Part shown: in pieces, positions 37,201-49,990 of the stretch
How positions within the stretch are numbered: position 1 is the stretch's first letter
Layout of the letters: each line of letters opens with the position of its first letter
Assembly (NCBI GenBank): GCA_023634235.1
Contig: JAMKCF010000003.1
Span: 9,746,742 to 9,810,741, forward strand
Direction: 5' to 3'
Length of the DNA stretch: 64,000 nt
DNA from: Pisaster brevispinus
Taxonomy: Eukaryota; Echinodermata; Asteroidea; Forcipulatida; Asteriidae
The notes under the pieces: model-generated
Database searches by the model: none
Told to the model about the DNA's origin: nothing
The model's input: the letters and a program-made list of their open reading frames with translations, nothing else
Program-made: the position numbers and the translations under genes

Positions 37201-38557
37201 TCTAATACGTATACTTGTGTCTAGAAGTCTTAAGTACCAAGTAGCTGACGTTGCTAGGAGTAGGGTACACTGGTTGCTATGGGTATAGTATAGTATAGTA
37301 TAGTACATTAGTTGCTGTGGGTATAGTTTATTGGTTGCTATGGGTAAGTACACTAGTTGCTGTGGGTATAGTACACTAGTTGCTATGGGTATAGTCCATT
37401 GGTTTCTACGAATATAGCGCATCAAGTTCTGGGTGGCTTTTTAGTAAAAATAAGATACATGTATATCATGTAACGTGCTCTAAACCAATCATGAGGCAGA
37501 TAGGTTTCCTACTTTTTCCCTTGGTCCAAATATCATGCCTGAATAGATGTACATGTTTGCAGTACCTGTCGACCCTAGAAATGCTCTTTATTAAGATACA
37601 CGTCAAATATTACGTGTAAAGCAGAGTCTTGCACTTTTGGAGTCTTTCATTTGAGTCTTGCATTTTTTTTACAAATTGCAAAAAAAACACTCTTGAAACA
37701 ACAACTGCAGTCAAGTCATACATAAGTTCCCAAACTTCCCAAACTTTATTTTGGTCACAACTTGAACATTACACAGGTCATTTTATTAAGGTAACATCGT
37801 GTGTTATAACAAGTACAGATGCAATATTCACAAATTTATTTAAAATACATAATCCCAGGGTACTGGGATTTTTGTATGTTGTACTTCACGTTTTCTCATG
37901 GAAATTGTTTCCTGCAACTCTCCCGACCGTTCAAAAACCTGCCGTCCGTAGACTTTTGTTTTCAATATATTTTGAAACGTGTCTTTACCAACTTGGTGCA
38001 TGTTTCACTGTTTTACCACCAGAATTAAAGACTTAACTAAAATATTTCATCAAATCCGATTGCATAAAAATAAAAGAATCACTTCATATCCCCATCCTTT
38101 TTAAAAATTTCTTTCTCGGTGTGAACATGTTAACTTGTTTCCTAAATTAAATTGTTTTCCCTATTTTCCGATGCCTCATTTTTCCCCAGCATGTTCCGAG
38201 AAACAAACAAACAAATTTTGTGGGCCTTACTAGCTAACTTTAAATTACAAAAATGTTCCAATGTTCCCTATAAAGTGGGTCCAAATGTTGATTGCTTTGA
38301 AAACACTTGCCTCCTGCAGTCATAAACAATAATTAGCAGTAAGGATTGTTTGTAGCGGCGCATTTAAAACCCCTCAATCCACCACATTCTGAACACAAGT
38401 TTTTATTTTTTTATTTTGAAGTAATCAGTAATGTCCAGCTATGCCAAGCAGGCTTAGGTCCATAATTTTATCAGCGTCCACAGGTTTGGAAATTGGGTTG
38501 CAGTTTGATTCAAGAGTCCATATGAACCATGTCTGAAGCAATCAGGGTGTAGATCAA
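34214..38557. other. Intergenic region between convergent SUDS3 and THOC5
   Basis: This 4.3-kb interval must hold the two 3' UTRs. It is A/T-rich and contains no convincing exon or RNA gene. A short piece at about 35596-35640 resembles the right end of the GGGCCCAAT MITE. The minisatellite at 37266-37400 is the only clear tandem repeat. Open frames here, such as 37629-38036 plus, lack family similarity and codon character. Confidence 0.55.
37266..37400. repeat. Minisatellite of about 20 bp with a TATAG microsatellite core
   Basis: Variants of 'gttgctatgggtatagtaca' recur about six times, with 'tatagtatagtatagtatag' inside the first unit. Confidence 0.85.
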
Positions 38558-41500
38558 CTAGCGCTGAGTGAAGTAACGGTACTGCGCATTGTACTTGTAT
38601 GGTTTAGAACGTCCACGGCCCCTGTTGAGAAAGACAGAAATGTGAAAGAATTCTTTAAGACTGCATTGCAAGGCTAGTCAAAACGTTGAGACCAATAATG
38701 ATACGATATGTCCCCTCGATCCACTGAGGAAAAGTAGAAGTCCCTTGATTTTGTCCTATCTACTTAGAGGTTGTTGATATACAGAAAGACAACTTCTTAT
38801 CAGAGCCAAGTAGTCTCCCGAATTTTCCTGATCTACTTTGCGGAAGTAGAAAAATAGCAGACAGTTCTTATAAGAACAACCTACACAGCAAAGTGTATAC
38901 TACCACATGGTGTTACCTCAAACTAAATATACAAGCACAAGAACTTCATTATATCTGAGAATAGTAAAGTCAGGGATGAGATTTGCAGAATGTGAACATT
39001 CCTGAAAATTGCTTTTGGGCCTGGGTTCCCCCTTTATTCTAGACCCGGAACCTCCAAGATGTTACAAATCAGGAGGTTTATAGACTCTGTACATCACCAG
39101 AAATACAAAAGTACAGGTTTGGACACACTATGGACTATTTCTTTCTCTCTTTGGTGACTACTTCACTTCTTTAAAGAGAATTTGAAGGCTCAAGGAGGTT
39201 TTGAGAAAAGTCTGAGAAATCAAACGCCTGTAACTTTTTTTATGGTAATACCTGGCCAGTCGAATGAACATCTTCTCTCGGGCAAACTCCGACGGTCCCT
39301 CCGCCCCTTCGCCTTCCCCTTTTGTCTCGAGGAACACGTCAAAGCACATGAGCAGACGCTGAAGTTGATTGGACAGCAGATGGTCATGTGACTTGGCTGT
39401 AATGAGCTCGTCGTAGTAGAGATTAACCTCAGCCTCCAGATCCTGTGGGTTTAAAAAGTACATTTTGAATAAGTTCACTTGGTTTCTAGTTTTGTCTTCT
39501 ATCTATGAAGGTTTTCAGTTGGTTTGGGTTGGTTAAAGCCCTGCGTCACTCAAACCCAAGTGTTGCCTTGCAGGTTTTTATTCTTTCAGCCACACTGCAT
39601 TCATTGTAAGTTGTTAAACCCTAACAGTCCAAAACCCTATTCAGGAAGTTGTATGACTTTAAAGGATATGGTACTTTTGGGCCAAATTATAAGCAATTAT
39701 AAATAAACAGGCAAACCAATCTTATCCACTTCCAAACTCATGGACGTTGAGTTGCCATAGTGAGTATTTTGGAGGTCAGGAGGGTCTGTAGCCAAAGACA
39801 CCAACCTCCAACTCAATGTTTTAATTGATTCTGTTGGACTAGGAACTGCACTGGCTAGCTGATCAAGCTTTACATTGGATCAGGTATACCATAACAATTT
39901 AGGTGCTGAGTTACCATAATATGGTGTTGGATTTTGTTAGAGTGAGGAAGAGACCTTGTAAATCCCTGAGACTGGAAATTGTCTACTGACTGACAGTTCT
40001 CCCACTGGTTTCCCGCTTACCCTGATGTTGTTGTCATTACTGCTGTTGTGGTCACCAGTCTGGGATACCCCAACGACGATATGTGGTGGGCAACGTGGGT
40101 AGTCAACGTTCAACAAGACGGCAGCACTGAGGGTGGCTGTGGGAACAATAACGGATGGTGTGAATAATTCCAACTACAATAACGCTCTGCTTTGAATGTT
40201 TGATTTCTGTAGATATTTTTTTAATATGTCAAGCGAGGACGCCTCTCTCACAAATGCTGGGAGGAGGTTCCACTCTGAAATTTGGGTGGCTTAGTAAAAC
40301 TGGGGTAGTTTGGGGAAATTGGGGTAGCTTAGTGAAATTGGCATAGTTAAGTAAAATTGGGGTAGCTTGGTAAAATTATGGTAGCTTAGTGAAATTGGGG
40401 TAGCTTAGTGAAATTGGGGTAGTTTGGTGATATTGGGGTAGCTTGGTAAAATTGGGGTAGCTTAGTGAAATTGGGGTAGCTTAGTGAAATTGGGGTAGCT
40501 TAGTAAAATTGGGGTGTTTGATGAAATTGGGGTAGCTTTATGAAACCAAACTTTTGTTTCCATGAGGCAATGGATGAGACTTACCAGATCCTCTGGTACA
40601 TGTTGCTAGATAGAAATGCTGATACTGCTCCACAAGGTCTAAAGCAGGTGACCCAACCACAAAAGACAATGCCTGATACAAAAAGAGAACAAATAATGAA
40701 ACCAAGAGGGAAACTGACTGAATCAATTTTATTCAATTTTTGGGTGAACAAAGAAAAATCGACTACAACGATTTGAACCTGCGACCTCTGAATTTACATG
40801 GCAGCGCTCAACCAACTGAGCTATTTAGCCCTGTGATGGGCATCTCCTTACAGAGAGAGCCTCCGACTCAATGAGGCAGTCTTTTCTTAAATTCTGACAA
40901 TTTTTTTACACTTTCTGTATTAAGTAATATCCATTAAGTTTGGAAGCCTTTACAATTTGTAATTCTCTGTACTGTCAGACCATTCAATATCATCCACACA
41001 ATTGTGTATGATAGATCATGCACTAAGAAAGCCTGCAAATTAATATACAGATAGTTCTGTGTACAGTTGTGACACAATACACAAACAGGAAGTTGAATGA
41101 TTGGTCAACTCACTGCAGCAAATTTGTATGGAAAGTTTATGGACAGTGAGAGGGTTAATTCATTTCTTTTTACCTGGTACTCTTCCTTTGTGATGGTCTT
41201 CCATGAGGACAGTCTGGAAGCCACCTTGGCTGGGAACAGACTCATGGACTGGGCTTGTATGGGTACTGCGTTACGCTCTGTCATAAAAAACAATCAGATG
41301 CTATTTTGTATTGAGTCTGGAAACAGACCTTTGAGAAGAATAAAATCAAGATGTAAACTCTTCCATTAGTAATTTAGGGTCTTTAGAGAACATACTCAAA
41401 AATGTAATTGATGTTGGGTTGTAAGTTTGTCTTATCAGTTACATGGATCGGCAGGCTTTCTAAACAAGGTACTATTTGAGTCAACAAAAAGGAAGTTTAT

Positions 41501-44500
41501 GTTTTAAGTGATCTTATCTTCAGAACCTGATTTCTACTAAAGCCCACAGTTCTCGCAATCTACGTTCTTCTACTTCTCATCTGTGCTTGTCCCCTGCACC
41601 TGCACTTATACGCGGTATGGCCAACAAGCATTCACAGTCAGTGCGCCGACATTATGGAACAATCTCCCTCTTCACATCCGTCAGGCATCATCTCTTAAAT
41701 CCTTCACAGCCATGTTATAAACTCATTTGCTTTTATTCTAAGTTACTCAAATTTGTGTTTATTCGTTGCTTTTGTACAGCGCCTTGAAACCTTTGTAACA
41801 GGCGCTTTATACATATTATTATTATTATTACTATCATTATTATCTGTACTCACCAAGTGAGGCCAGCTGCTTGGTCAGAGCCAGCCTAGCTCGTGTACGA
41901 GACCTCAGTGCTTTCAGAGTGGACTCCATGTGACTGGTGCTGATTGTCGTCATCGCTTTGGGCTCCTGACAGTCCTTGGGTAGGAAGTCCAGTCCAGCCA
42001 GCCACTGGGCCCAGCGGTACGGGTAGCCAGTTTTATCGATGTAGGCGCTCATAGCATCCATGCTGTCAGGATAACAATGTATGAATTATGCATTCATTCT
42101 GTTCTCTCTTCAAGAAAATAGCCATTGCTGATGCAAATGAAGAATCTTATTCCCTGATTGACCCTAGCAAACACTGCTTCTGATCAAACCAAAATGGCAC
42201 CGGACTATTTTCCTTTCAAGCCTCAGTTTGGTTACATTGAACTGATAAAATACCAGATGGCAGCACCATAACAAAGATGGGCAGAGATAAAGATTTCAAA
42301 CTCTACTCGTCATTCTTGGTGAATACACTTGGACACTTGGACACTTGATATCGATAGTAAAATGCAGTTCTCCTATAGTGCTTTAGTGAACCTAACCGGC
42401 ATCACAAAGCACTAATAACTTTTATGACAGGTACATGCATGCATAGCTATATCTGAACTATAAAACCCATTGATATAGCACCTTTTTAGGGTTTACAAGC
42501 CATGCCACAAACACCCAGGCAAACCCCTTCTCATAAACAATAAGTGTCCTGGGGTCGATTTCACAAAGAGATAAGACTAGTCTTATCTGAAGTTAGGACC
42601 AGTAACTGGTCTTAACTTAGGACCAGTCCTATCTCCTAGCATTGCCTAGGACTAGTCCTAAGTTAGGAAGGGTTTTGTGAAATCGACCCCTGGGTTCACT
42701 TATGTGCATTCAACAACACTAAGAACTTGCCATTCCATCCAAAAGACAAAGCAATAATGGTCAAGTATCTTGCTCACGGACACAAGTACCATGACCATGA
42801 CCTGTACCCACAATACTAGACCTTGAGTCTGGTGCACTGTCAGCCCACTCCACTCACCCTAGTTTGCTGAACTGATATGCATTGGTTGTGTTGGGCGACT
42901 CCAGTCCAGTGTCATCTGGGTACAGACAGCTCAGCAGATGACTGGGAGATAGAAGATCGCTGAAAGGACAGAAAGAAAAAAAGGGATTTAGTTTTCCCAA
43001 AGCACTGTTTACCGTTAACAAAGACAAAAAAGTCTGCCGAACTAACTGAATGTAAATGTGTTTTGAGTGTGGAAATGCCAAGTAAAATGTGGCCAGGGTA
43101 AAATCAACCGTAAGCAGCCATTAGGGGGCGCTGTTTAGCACAGGTTGTCTTGAGATGACGTTTCTACAAAACCAACGTCTTCACACTAACATGACAATAT
43201 GATTCAATTATTCAAATAGTAGTTCTTGGCTTACCTAGCACAAGCAGATGTCTGGGTTGAAGAAGACAATTTTAAGTCCACTCCTACGGTCACAACTTGG
43301 AGTGACATCAGGTAGGAGAAAGTCAAGGTCAATACCGAGCCATCTACAGAGAATGTACATAACAGTTTTGTTTATAGTTTAGTACCTTGACTTCTGTTGC
43401 ATTAATGCCATGATCCTGTCCAAGACCAACAGAATACTGTTGGTAAACCTTAGCAGTAAGCTGTAATTGAAGATGTGTTATGCCATGCATTTTAAGCTGT
43501 AAAGCTACTGATATTTTAAGAAATTGTAAACAACTGTTTTAGAAACAATAAATTCTGTCAAGGTGTACAAAAATTAAAGCTGACTTCTCAAACTTTAGTT
43601 TGGTCACAAATTGAACTTTCATAAAGGTTCTTTCAAGCTTGCGTGGTGTGTTGTAACCACTGCAATGTAATGAGTTATTTTATGATGTACATTACACAAC
43701 ACACGGGACCTACGGCTTTACATCCCATCCAAAGGACACAGCAATCATGGTTAAGTGCCTTGCTTAAGGACACAAGTGCCAAGACCAGGACTTGAACTCA
43801 CTCTCTACTGGTCAGATACACCAGAGCTCAAGTCCAGTGGGCTTTACCGCTCAGCCACAAAGTGCACAACACTTAGACCAATAGGATAAATATACTTCAG
43901 CAAGGGGCAACTTGGCATCCAAACGTTTAGACACTTAATGTCATGCCTGGCCAACACTACGCATAGTTGGTATGGTAGTAAACAAACAACACCCCTGCCC
44001 CCCACGTGAAACCCCCCCCCCCACAATGTTTCACCTTTGCACTTCAAGGTCATGACGACCTGCAGGGGATGTTTACTCAGTAGCTTTTCCCGCCTCTCCT
44101 CCATTTTGTTACCGATGGTTTTCCTCCTTCGCTTCTGTGCACAAATTAAGATGAACTGTAACTACACGCAAGCTGGGGTGCAAAGTTCCCTTAGAGCCGA
44201 GCTCAAAATTATACAATTCTTAACTTCTTGCGTACCCTGCTTCATCACACCTCGGCATCTTCCCATTCCTTCATACTATGTTCCCCTCATCGATACTTCA
44301 TTTGTCCTCCAAAACCCAACCATTCCAGAACCCATCCCCTTTATCTTCCACCATCCTATATCTCCCTGTCCCTTTTCCTTACACATCTCCCTTTTCTTTA
44401 TCAATCCCATACCCCCCCACGTCCGTTCTTTTGATTCCATTCAATTCTCTTGTAGCTCCTTATGCCACAATCCTAAATTACCCCCACCCCACCCACCCAC

Positions 44501-47500
44501 ACCTTATCCCTTGTCCCCATATACCCATTGTCCCCAATGTACCAATTGTACCCATGTACCCATTGTCCCCATATACCCATTGTTACCGATTGAGTGAGGG
44601 TCTCCTCATTATCCGAATCACTGTCCTCCTCCAGGACTGGTGAGATTGACCCGGTAGACGTCACAGCGTCTTGATCTCCAGCAATCTTCAACGACATTGA
44701 GGAATCTGCAAATCAATGTACAACACTGACTAGAAAAGAAATCTAACGCGGATCTAGAATCTTGTTTAGTTTAGGTAATACTGAACTACATTGTGTAGTT
44801 TGTATCCACTGGAATTTAAACTCATTCTTGCATAAGAGAGGGTTTTTGTTGTCAGATTGGCATTCCTATCACCGGTTGCCAAGGTCCCCATTGGAAGACC
44901 AATTAAACTTCCATAGCTGTAATACTTCCATGGTCATACTATTTCCCTGGCCTCACAACTTCCATGGCCACACAACTTCCCTTGCCACACAACTTCCATG
45001 GCCACACAACTTCCCTTGCCACACAACTTCCATGGCCACACAACTTCCATGGTCAAAAACATCTACGAGCATGTAGAGTCAATGCTCATTCAACATCATA
45101 CAATTTCCAGGACCATACAACTTCCATGGATGTTGTATTACTTCAATGGTCTCACAACTTCCATGGTCAAACAACTTCCATGGCAATACAACTTCCATGA
45201 TCATTCATTTCCACAATCATACAACTTACAGTCCCACAACTTCCATGTCAATACAACTTCTATGATCATACAGTTTCCATGGTTATATAACTTTCATGGA
45301 CTTTGTAACTTCTATGGTCTCAAAACCTCTATATCTCCTGAAGACGATCAGAGCATACTGAGTGAAAGGTTGAGTCGTTAACCACCGGTTCTTTTCAGAA
45401 CCTACACTACACAAAAGAGATGTTCACATGGTGTTACCGCAAACCTCTCTTAGTTCTATGGTCTCACAACTTCCATGGTCATGCAACTTCCATGGCCCTT
45501 AAAACCTTCATAATCATACAACTTTAGTGTATATGCGTCTATACCTCTTGCTTCCTGATAAGCGCTGGCTTGTACAAACAAGATGTAGAGTGGTCTGGGC
45601 AGTAGCTTGGCCGTCTGGTGCTGAGCTCTGATCTCATGTATCGGCATCGACAGGTACTCCTGTACTGGGATGGTAGCCTGTGGGATTAAACACAGAACAA
45701 TCCGATTTGTCTCAAAATGCATCAAGAAAAGTAGTTTAAAGTGAGCACGAGAGACTCGGTTCTCAGTCAAGAGATCTGCTTAGCCGTCACCATGTTTTGA
45801 AATCTCTAAATCGATTGAGTGGCCACCGTTAAATTATTGTATGTTTCTACCTTGTGTGAAATGCAGCAGCAGGTTTGCTTGTTTTTGTTATCAAGCCCAC
45901 CATGTCACCATTCAAAACCATTTACACCCTTCATTGATCATGCATGATTGTGTACACTTTGATCCAATGGTAAAGCTATAGAGTACAAAGCTACAGGCAA
46001 GTGTGAGGAATGGATTTTCAAATGGTTTCAAATGGCCAATCAGCAGGAGGCTTAAAGCACAGTCAAACTAAATGTGCATGAAGTGGATATACATATAACT
46101 GTTTGCTGAATATCAAATAGTCGTAAGTAACACCAAAAATTAAATCAATCAAACTAATAAAAGCATCATATTGCTCCACCCAATAATGTGGGTAACATTG
46201 TGCCAGCCTTAAAACTTTACACGTGACAATAAGGTATTTGCTATGGTTAAGCGTGGTTAACTTTACACTCGATATGTGTTGGCTTTGGAAAGGGCGAAGG
46301 AGAGACAGTGTTGTGGTTTTTGGAGTTAGCTTCCTCCATGGGTTCCCCTACCTTTAAGATGCTAGCTAGCTGCGGCTGCAGACTGTCCAGGTACTCCTCC
46401 TTGGAATTGATCTCCTTAGCCAGGATGTCCGTGTTGCTCTGACATTCCTTGTACTTCTCGGCCAACCTGCATTGAAGAGGCAAGCACAAGATTTCAAAAA
46501 CCACGGAGGACATTTCAAAGGGGGAAGGTATCCTTTCCTGTTTTTAAGTGTGATGCTAACTAAAGAAAAGCATCACCCTCCTCCACTAAATATTGTAGGT
46601 ACATTGTGTACATGTGACATAGTATTTTGGCTGGTAACCTCAATTTGGTAAGCATAATTTTGTTGTGCTTAGATTTTCTGTACTTCTCAGAGTGTTGGTG
46701 CAGCTATTGTTGAAGACAAACTTTCAGCAACTTTGATATGAACTTCACATGCAACTGACCTCTTACGCTGCTCAAGTTCCCAGTCCAGCCTGGCTAGTCG
46801 TTGCTTATGCAGATTTTTCTTGGTCACCTTTGGATTTGAGATCTCCATAGGGGCCTCCCCGTAGAAGGTTTCTAACTCAACGAGTTCCACCTCTTCATCT
46901 TTAGATCTGCAGAAAGAAATAATTTCAGGTTGGAAAAAAAATAATTGATTAGAGCGGGACTTGAACCAAAGAGCTCCAGTTTAACGTGCTGGCACTCTGC
47001 CAACTGAGTTAACTAGCCCTAGTGTTGGCGGTCTCCCTATTTTGTCAATATCTTTTTTTTTGGGGGGGGGGGCAGTCAGAAGCCAGAAAGAAAAGAGGAC
47101 ATCTTTAGGGTTTCACTACACAGCCGAAGAAAATTTACTGCAGAAAAGAGACAAGCCTTGAATTACACAGAGGCCATCAATGAAAATGCCCTTTGCAAAA
47201 TGAAACTGGCCTTGCCCTCTCACTTAACATGGCACTGCCTCCATTGTCTGTCTGAAATATCAGGCCTGATCATGTACACAGCTTCAGAAAACAGATCACA
47301 GACATCCCTGTATCTTTACAAAGTTTTGAAACGTTTCTTCTAAATCAACATTTTTAAATGTACATGGTATAATCTCTTGAAAGAAAAAAAAAAACCAACA
47401 AATTATTGCCATTGTCATACTTGAATTCCCGGCACTTCTTGATTTCCTTCTGTAGGTGCATGACCTCATACAGTAGATTCTGCAGCTGTAGGTGCAGGCT

Positions 47501-49040
47501 GTCTACTCGCTGCTTGCCCACCATCGTCTTCTCCCTGGCGCCCTTGCAGCGCAAGTGTGAGAGGCGGTTGAGCTTTTTCAGCGACACAAAATGCAAGGAT
47601 GCGGCCATGCGCTTTTTGGCGATGAAGGATTCCTTTAAAAATGAAGAATAAAGAATCATGTTTGTAAGTCATTGCTGATGATCGTATCTGAAATTAAAAA
47701 TGTGTTGTTTTGCATCTGAATTGGTTTATGCACCGGTTTGGGACCACACAAGTCTGTGAATAGCGTAAATAAAGCTTCTTCCATTGTCATTTCATTCATT
47801 TGGTGATGACTTAACGAGCTGTGCCAATCTGTCCAAGCAGAGTGTGTGAGTAATGCCTGTAAAAGATCCCAGTAAAGAGAAGGGGGGTTTGCCTCTGTGT
47901 TTATGGCATGGTTGGCTGTAGATTGTAACTGCATCACCTTGTGAACCCTTACAAGGTGCTACATAAGTTAAGTAGGTCTCATAATTAAAAAAACTTAGTA
48001 AACCTTTCTCAAAAACTTATCAGTAAGTGCTTTGAGAAGCCCTTAGAAAAAGCACCATATAAGATTCTAAGAACTTATTATTTATATTATTATTTGTTAG
48101 GAATGGGAGTAAGACAGACACAACTTGCACGGAAGTATTATTTGCAAACTGGTCAGATGAGTATCACATGAAATAAGTGATGACCATTGCTCTGATTCCA
48201 AGCTGTATCCACCTTGTTTTCAGCATCTCCAGCTTTGGCTGCTTGGATGTCATCCATGATCTGCCGTAGGCTGGCACACTCGCTGCGGTGAAGTTCCAGG
48301 TCCTTTTGTGCATCTCGTTTCTCTACTTCTTTCTCCTCGCTATAAACACCTGAAAGATCCTGTGAAGAATATCAACAATAATATAGCAACAAAATGTAAA
48401 AAATTACAGTAAAATAAATACAAATAAAGTAATACTAATATAATAAACAAAATTAACGATCTCTAGAAAATAAATAAGAATAATGACAAACATGACAAAG
48501 TATTTTTAAAAGTCAAGACCCACGCAGAGCTCTCTGTGAAAATCAAAGAACACTACCCGGTCTAGCTACTGTGACTACATCCATGACCTGATGACCATAG
48601 CCTAATTTTGCTTTGGCGAGATCCGTTTTCAGAAGAGAACTCTGGACTCCATCCAGGTGCATAAACGTGAAGGAAGGGCAAAAAGTTTCAAATAGGATTT
48701 TGTACATGATAACTTATGACTATGATGACTGGATCCCCCTATGACTATGTATGAGGTTCATGGAGAAGATAGCGGAACAACCACATAGTTCTAGCTAGAG
48801 TAGGACTAGGAGTATACAAAAACAATTAACCCGAGTTGTGTCGGAAACAAGCAACTTTCCTTACGTCCCAATACACAATCAACTCGCAAATTTTTGAAGG
48901 AAAAGATACCAACCAACCTGTGATAACGAGGTAGAATCTTGCGATCGCTTCAGCTTCTTGAGCTCCTTTGGTGGCGACATCTTGGAAGTCTCCCCGTCTG
49001 TTTTGCTACTGATTCTCCGTTTCTTTACGATAGTTGACAT
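38558..49040 (-). CDS. THOC5: THO complex subunit 5, mRNA export factor
   Basis: Sixteen exons in transcript order: 49040-48918, 48359-48213, 47632-47421, 46906-46760, 46466-46352, 45677-45545, 44705-44587, 44134-44035, 43343-43235, 42959-42858, 42062-41854, 41277-41174, 40672-40585, 40136-40021, 39442-39252 and 38621-38558 (TAG at 38560-38558). All junctions keep phase: 2079 nt, 692 residues, against 683 in human. Hallmarks are [17 protein letters not shown] (residues about 138-154), [13 protein letters not shown] (about 197-209), the acidic run [10 protein letters not shown] followed by the basic KRRRK (about 318-337, a likely nuclear localisation signal), [33 protein letters not shown] and [13 protein letters not shown]5 is part of the nuclear TREX/THO complex that couples transcription to mRNA export. 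All donors are GT. Introns carry many repeats, listed separately. Confidence 0.97.
40268..40542. repeat. Minisatellite of about 19-20 bp in THOC5 intron 13
   Basis: The unit 'attggggtagcttagtgaa' and close variants are repeated about 13 times. Confidence 0.92.
40755..40835 (-). repeat. tRNA-derived SINE head (family B)
   Basis: Read on the minus strand it has a perfect-type A box TAGCTCAGTTGG and B box GGTTCAAATC with tRNA spacing. The acceptor stem does not pair, so it is a SINE or tRNA pseudogene rather than a functional tRNA. It lies in THOC5 intron 12. A second copy is at 46940. Confidence 0.75.
40955..41158. repeat. Partial TTAA/CCCTC MITE copy
   Basis: 'tactgtcagaccattcaata' at 40972 and the right end GAGAGGG|TTAA (TTAA at 41155-41158) match the 26.4- and 56.2-kb copies. 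The left TTAA is not preserved. It ends only 16 bp before the 3' end of THOC5 exon 12 (41174). Confidence 0.65.
41530..41830 (+). mobile_element. 3' end remnant of a non-LTR retrotransposon (CR1/L2-like)
   Basis: A frame at about 41605-41719 reads [18 protein letters not shown] and then [10 protein letters not shown] before a stop, the typical C-terminal end of reverse transcriptases of this group. The tail 'ggcgctttatacatattatt' followed by ATT repeats is the usual 3' end. It is truncated at the 5' side and lies in THOC5 intron 11, opposite to the gene's direction. Confidence 0.78.
42478..42850 (-). repeat. Family A SINE, reverse orientation, with nested MITE
   Basis: The minus strand carries the family phrases 'gagcaagatacttgaccatt' and 'ggcatggcttgtaaacccta'. 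The copy is split by the palindromic element at 42551-42690. It lies in THOC5 intron 10. Confidence 0.72.
42551..42690. repeat. 140-bp palindromic MITE nested in a SINE
   Basis: The left end GGGGTCGATTTCACAAAG and the right end TTTTGTGAAATCGACCCC are inverted copies. The interior is a string of short inverted motifs (gactagtc, ggaccagt, cctagg), so the whole element could fold into a hairpin. SINE sequence resumes directly on each side. Confidence 0.85.
43655..43875 (-). repeat. Family A SINE, reverse orientation
   Basis: The minus strand reads from a tRNA-like head 'gtggctgagcggtaaagccc' through 'gatgggatgtaaagccgtag'. It lies in THOC5 intron 8. Confidence 0.75.
44930..45330. repeat. 17-bp minisatellite in THOC5 intron 6
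   Basis: The unit 'cacaacttccatggcca' and variants are repeated about 20 times, best conserved at 44955-45055. A few further units lie at 45466-45500, next to exon 6. Open frames with repeated [13 protein letters not shown] residues are translations of this array. Confidence 0.92.
46940..47020 (-). repeat. tRNA-derived SINE head (family B)
   Basis: On the minus strand it has A box TAACTCAGTTGG and B box GGTTCAAGTCC. Stem pairing is poor, so a functional tRNA is unlikely. It lies in THOC5 intron 3. Confidence 0.75.
47865..48100 (+). repeat. Family A SINE, 3' part
   Basis: It contains 'ggcatggttggctgtagatt' and 'aacccttacaaggtgctaca', shared with the 3.5-kb copy, and ends in an ATT-rich tail. 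It lies in THOC5 intron 2. Confidence 0.65.
48590..48805. mobile_element. Diverged relic of foldback element A
   Basis: The sequence from 'tagcctaattttg' to 'gaagatagcggaac' matches one arm of element A (23203-23335), including 'ccaggtgcataaacgtgaag' and 'ataggattttgtacatgat', with an added unit near 48720-48755. Only one arm is present. It lies in THOC5 intron 1. Confidence 0.8.
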
Positions 49041-49599
49041 TTTAGCAACTTCCAACCCTTTCCGATGTTATCGCCGCGGTAGTGAGCTTACACTTAAATT
49101 CACTAAGTTACATGTTGGCTGTAGTATAAATGTGTGGGTGAGGTGGAAGTTCAATGCACAAGCTGGATTGATTGGAAAATCAGTATCAATCTATTACTTG
49201 TTATTGATTAACCATCACTATTAATTTTTCATAATTAAATAAGTTTAATAGTCTTTTAAATACTCGGGGTAATCGTTTTAATTGAAATTAAGGTAAGAGG
49301 TCATTATTTTTAATTGTTAGCGCATGGAACGCAGTGAATCTTTAAACAAGATCGAAAATACTGTACACTTGGTGGCGCTATTTAAAATTAATGGTCTCAA
49401 AAGTTTTTGTCCACGACTACTGTCTCTGACTGTCGCGTGGTGGTAAAAGCCCGAACGCTGATCTGAAAGTGTTTGTTCTTCAGTTGTCGCTGAAGCCAAC
49501 AGCCATGGCTGAAACCGCTTGATTCGGACTTGTGGAGGAAGGAATTCCTCCATGATTGTTGTGTTTGTAGTATGATTGTTGTGTTTGTGCGTACCGGCA

Positions 49600-49990
49600 A
49601 AATGAAATTGACAACCTTGAGAGAGTCGTTCAGAAGAGGGGGAGGATACGCTTCATCACTGGACACAACAGAGAAGACACCGTCACAGCTATGAGATTGG
49701 ACATCGGACTCCCAACACTTCAAGAACGACGATTACAACCACGTCTAGTCATGATGTGCAAGATCCTCAACCATCAGATAGCAATCCCTCTCCCAGACTA
49801 CATCAGACAAAAGACCAGAGCAACCATAAGCCAACATCACATGTGATCACCAGACTAAGAAAATCATCAGACTTCTACATATATACAGCTTCTTTCCCCG
49901 CACATAAAAACAAACCGGGATGAGCTTCCTTGAGACATCATTGAGCTGCTCACCTTGGAGTAGCCAAGGAGGCCATCAGCTGCGACTAGT
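49600..49990 (+). mobile_element. Reverse-transcriptase C-terminal remnant of a non-LTR retrotransposon
   Basis: A frame from about 49674 reads TAMRLDIGLPTLQERRL and then LVMMCKILNHQIAIPLPDYI before a TGA at 49843. This is the usual C-terminal part of CR1/RTE-like reverse transcriptases. The following sequence is frameshifted but still recognisable ('cttctttccccgcacataaa'). It is a dead fragment. Confidence 0.75.

Noticed and set aside
40755..40835. Functional tRNA gene
   Set aside because: A and B boxes are present but the acceptor stem does not pair, so it is scored as a SINE head. The same applies at 46940 and 26547.
44037..44597. 186-codon plus-strand open frame
   Set aside because: It lies antisense over THOC5 exon 8 and a pyrimidine-rich intron; Pro/Ser/His bias reflects C/T-rich DNA.
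44762..45381. Plus-strand open frames with [13 protein letters not shown] repeats
   Set aside because: They are translations of the 17-bp minisatellite in a THOC5 intron.
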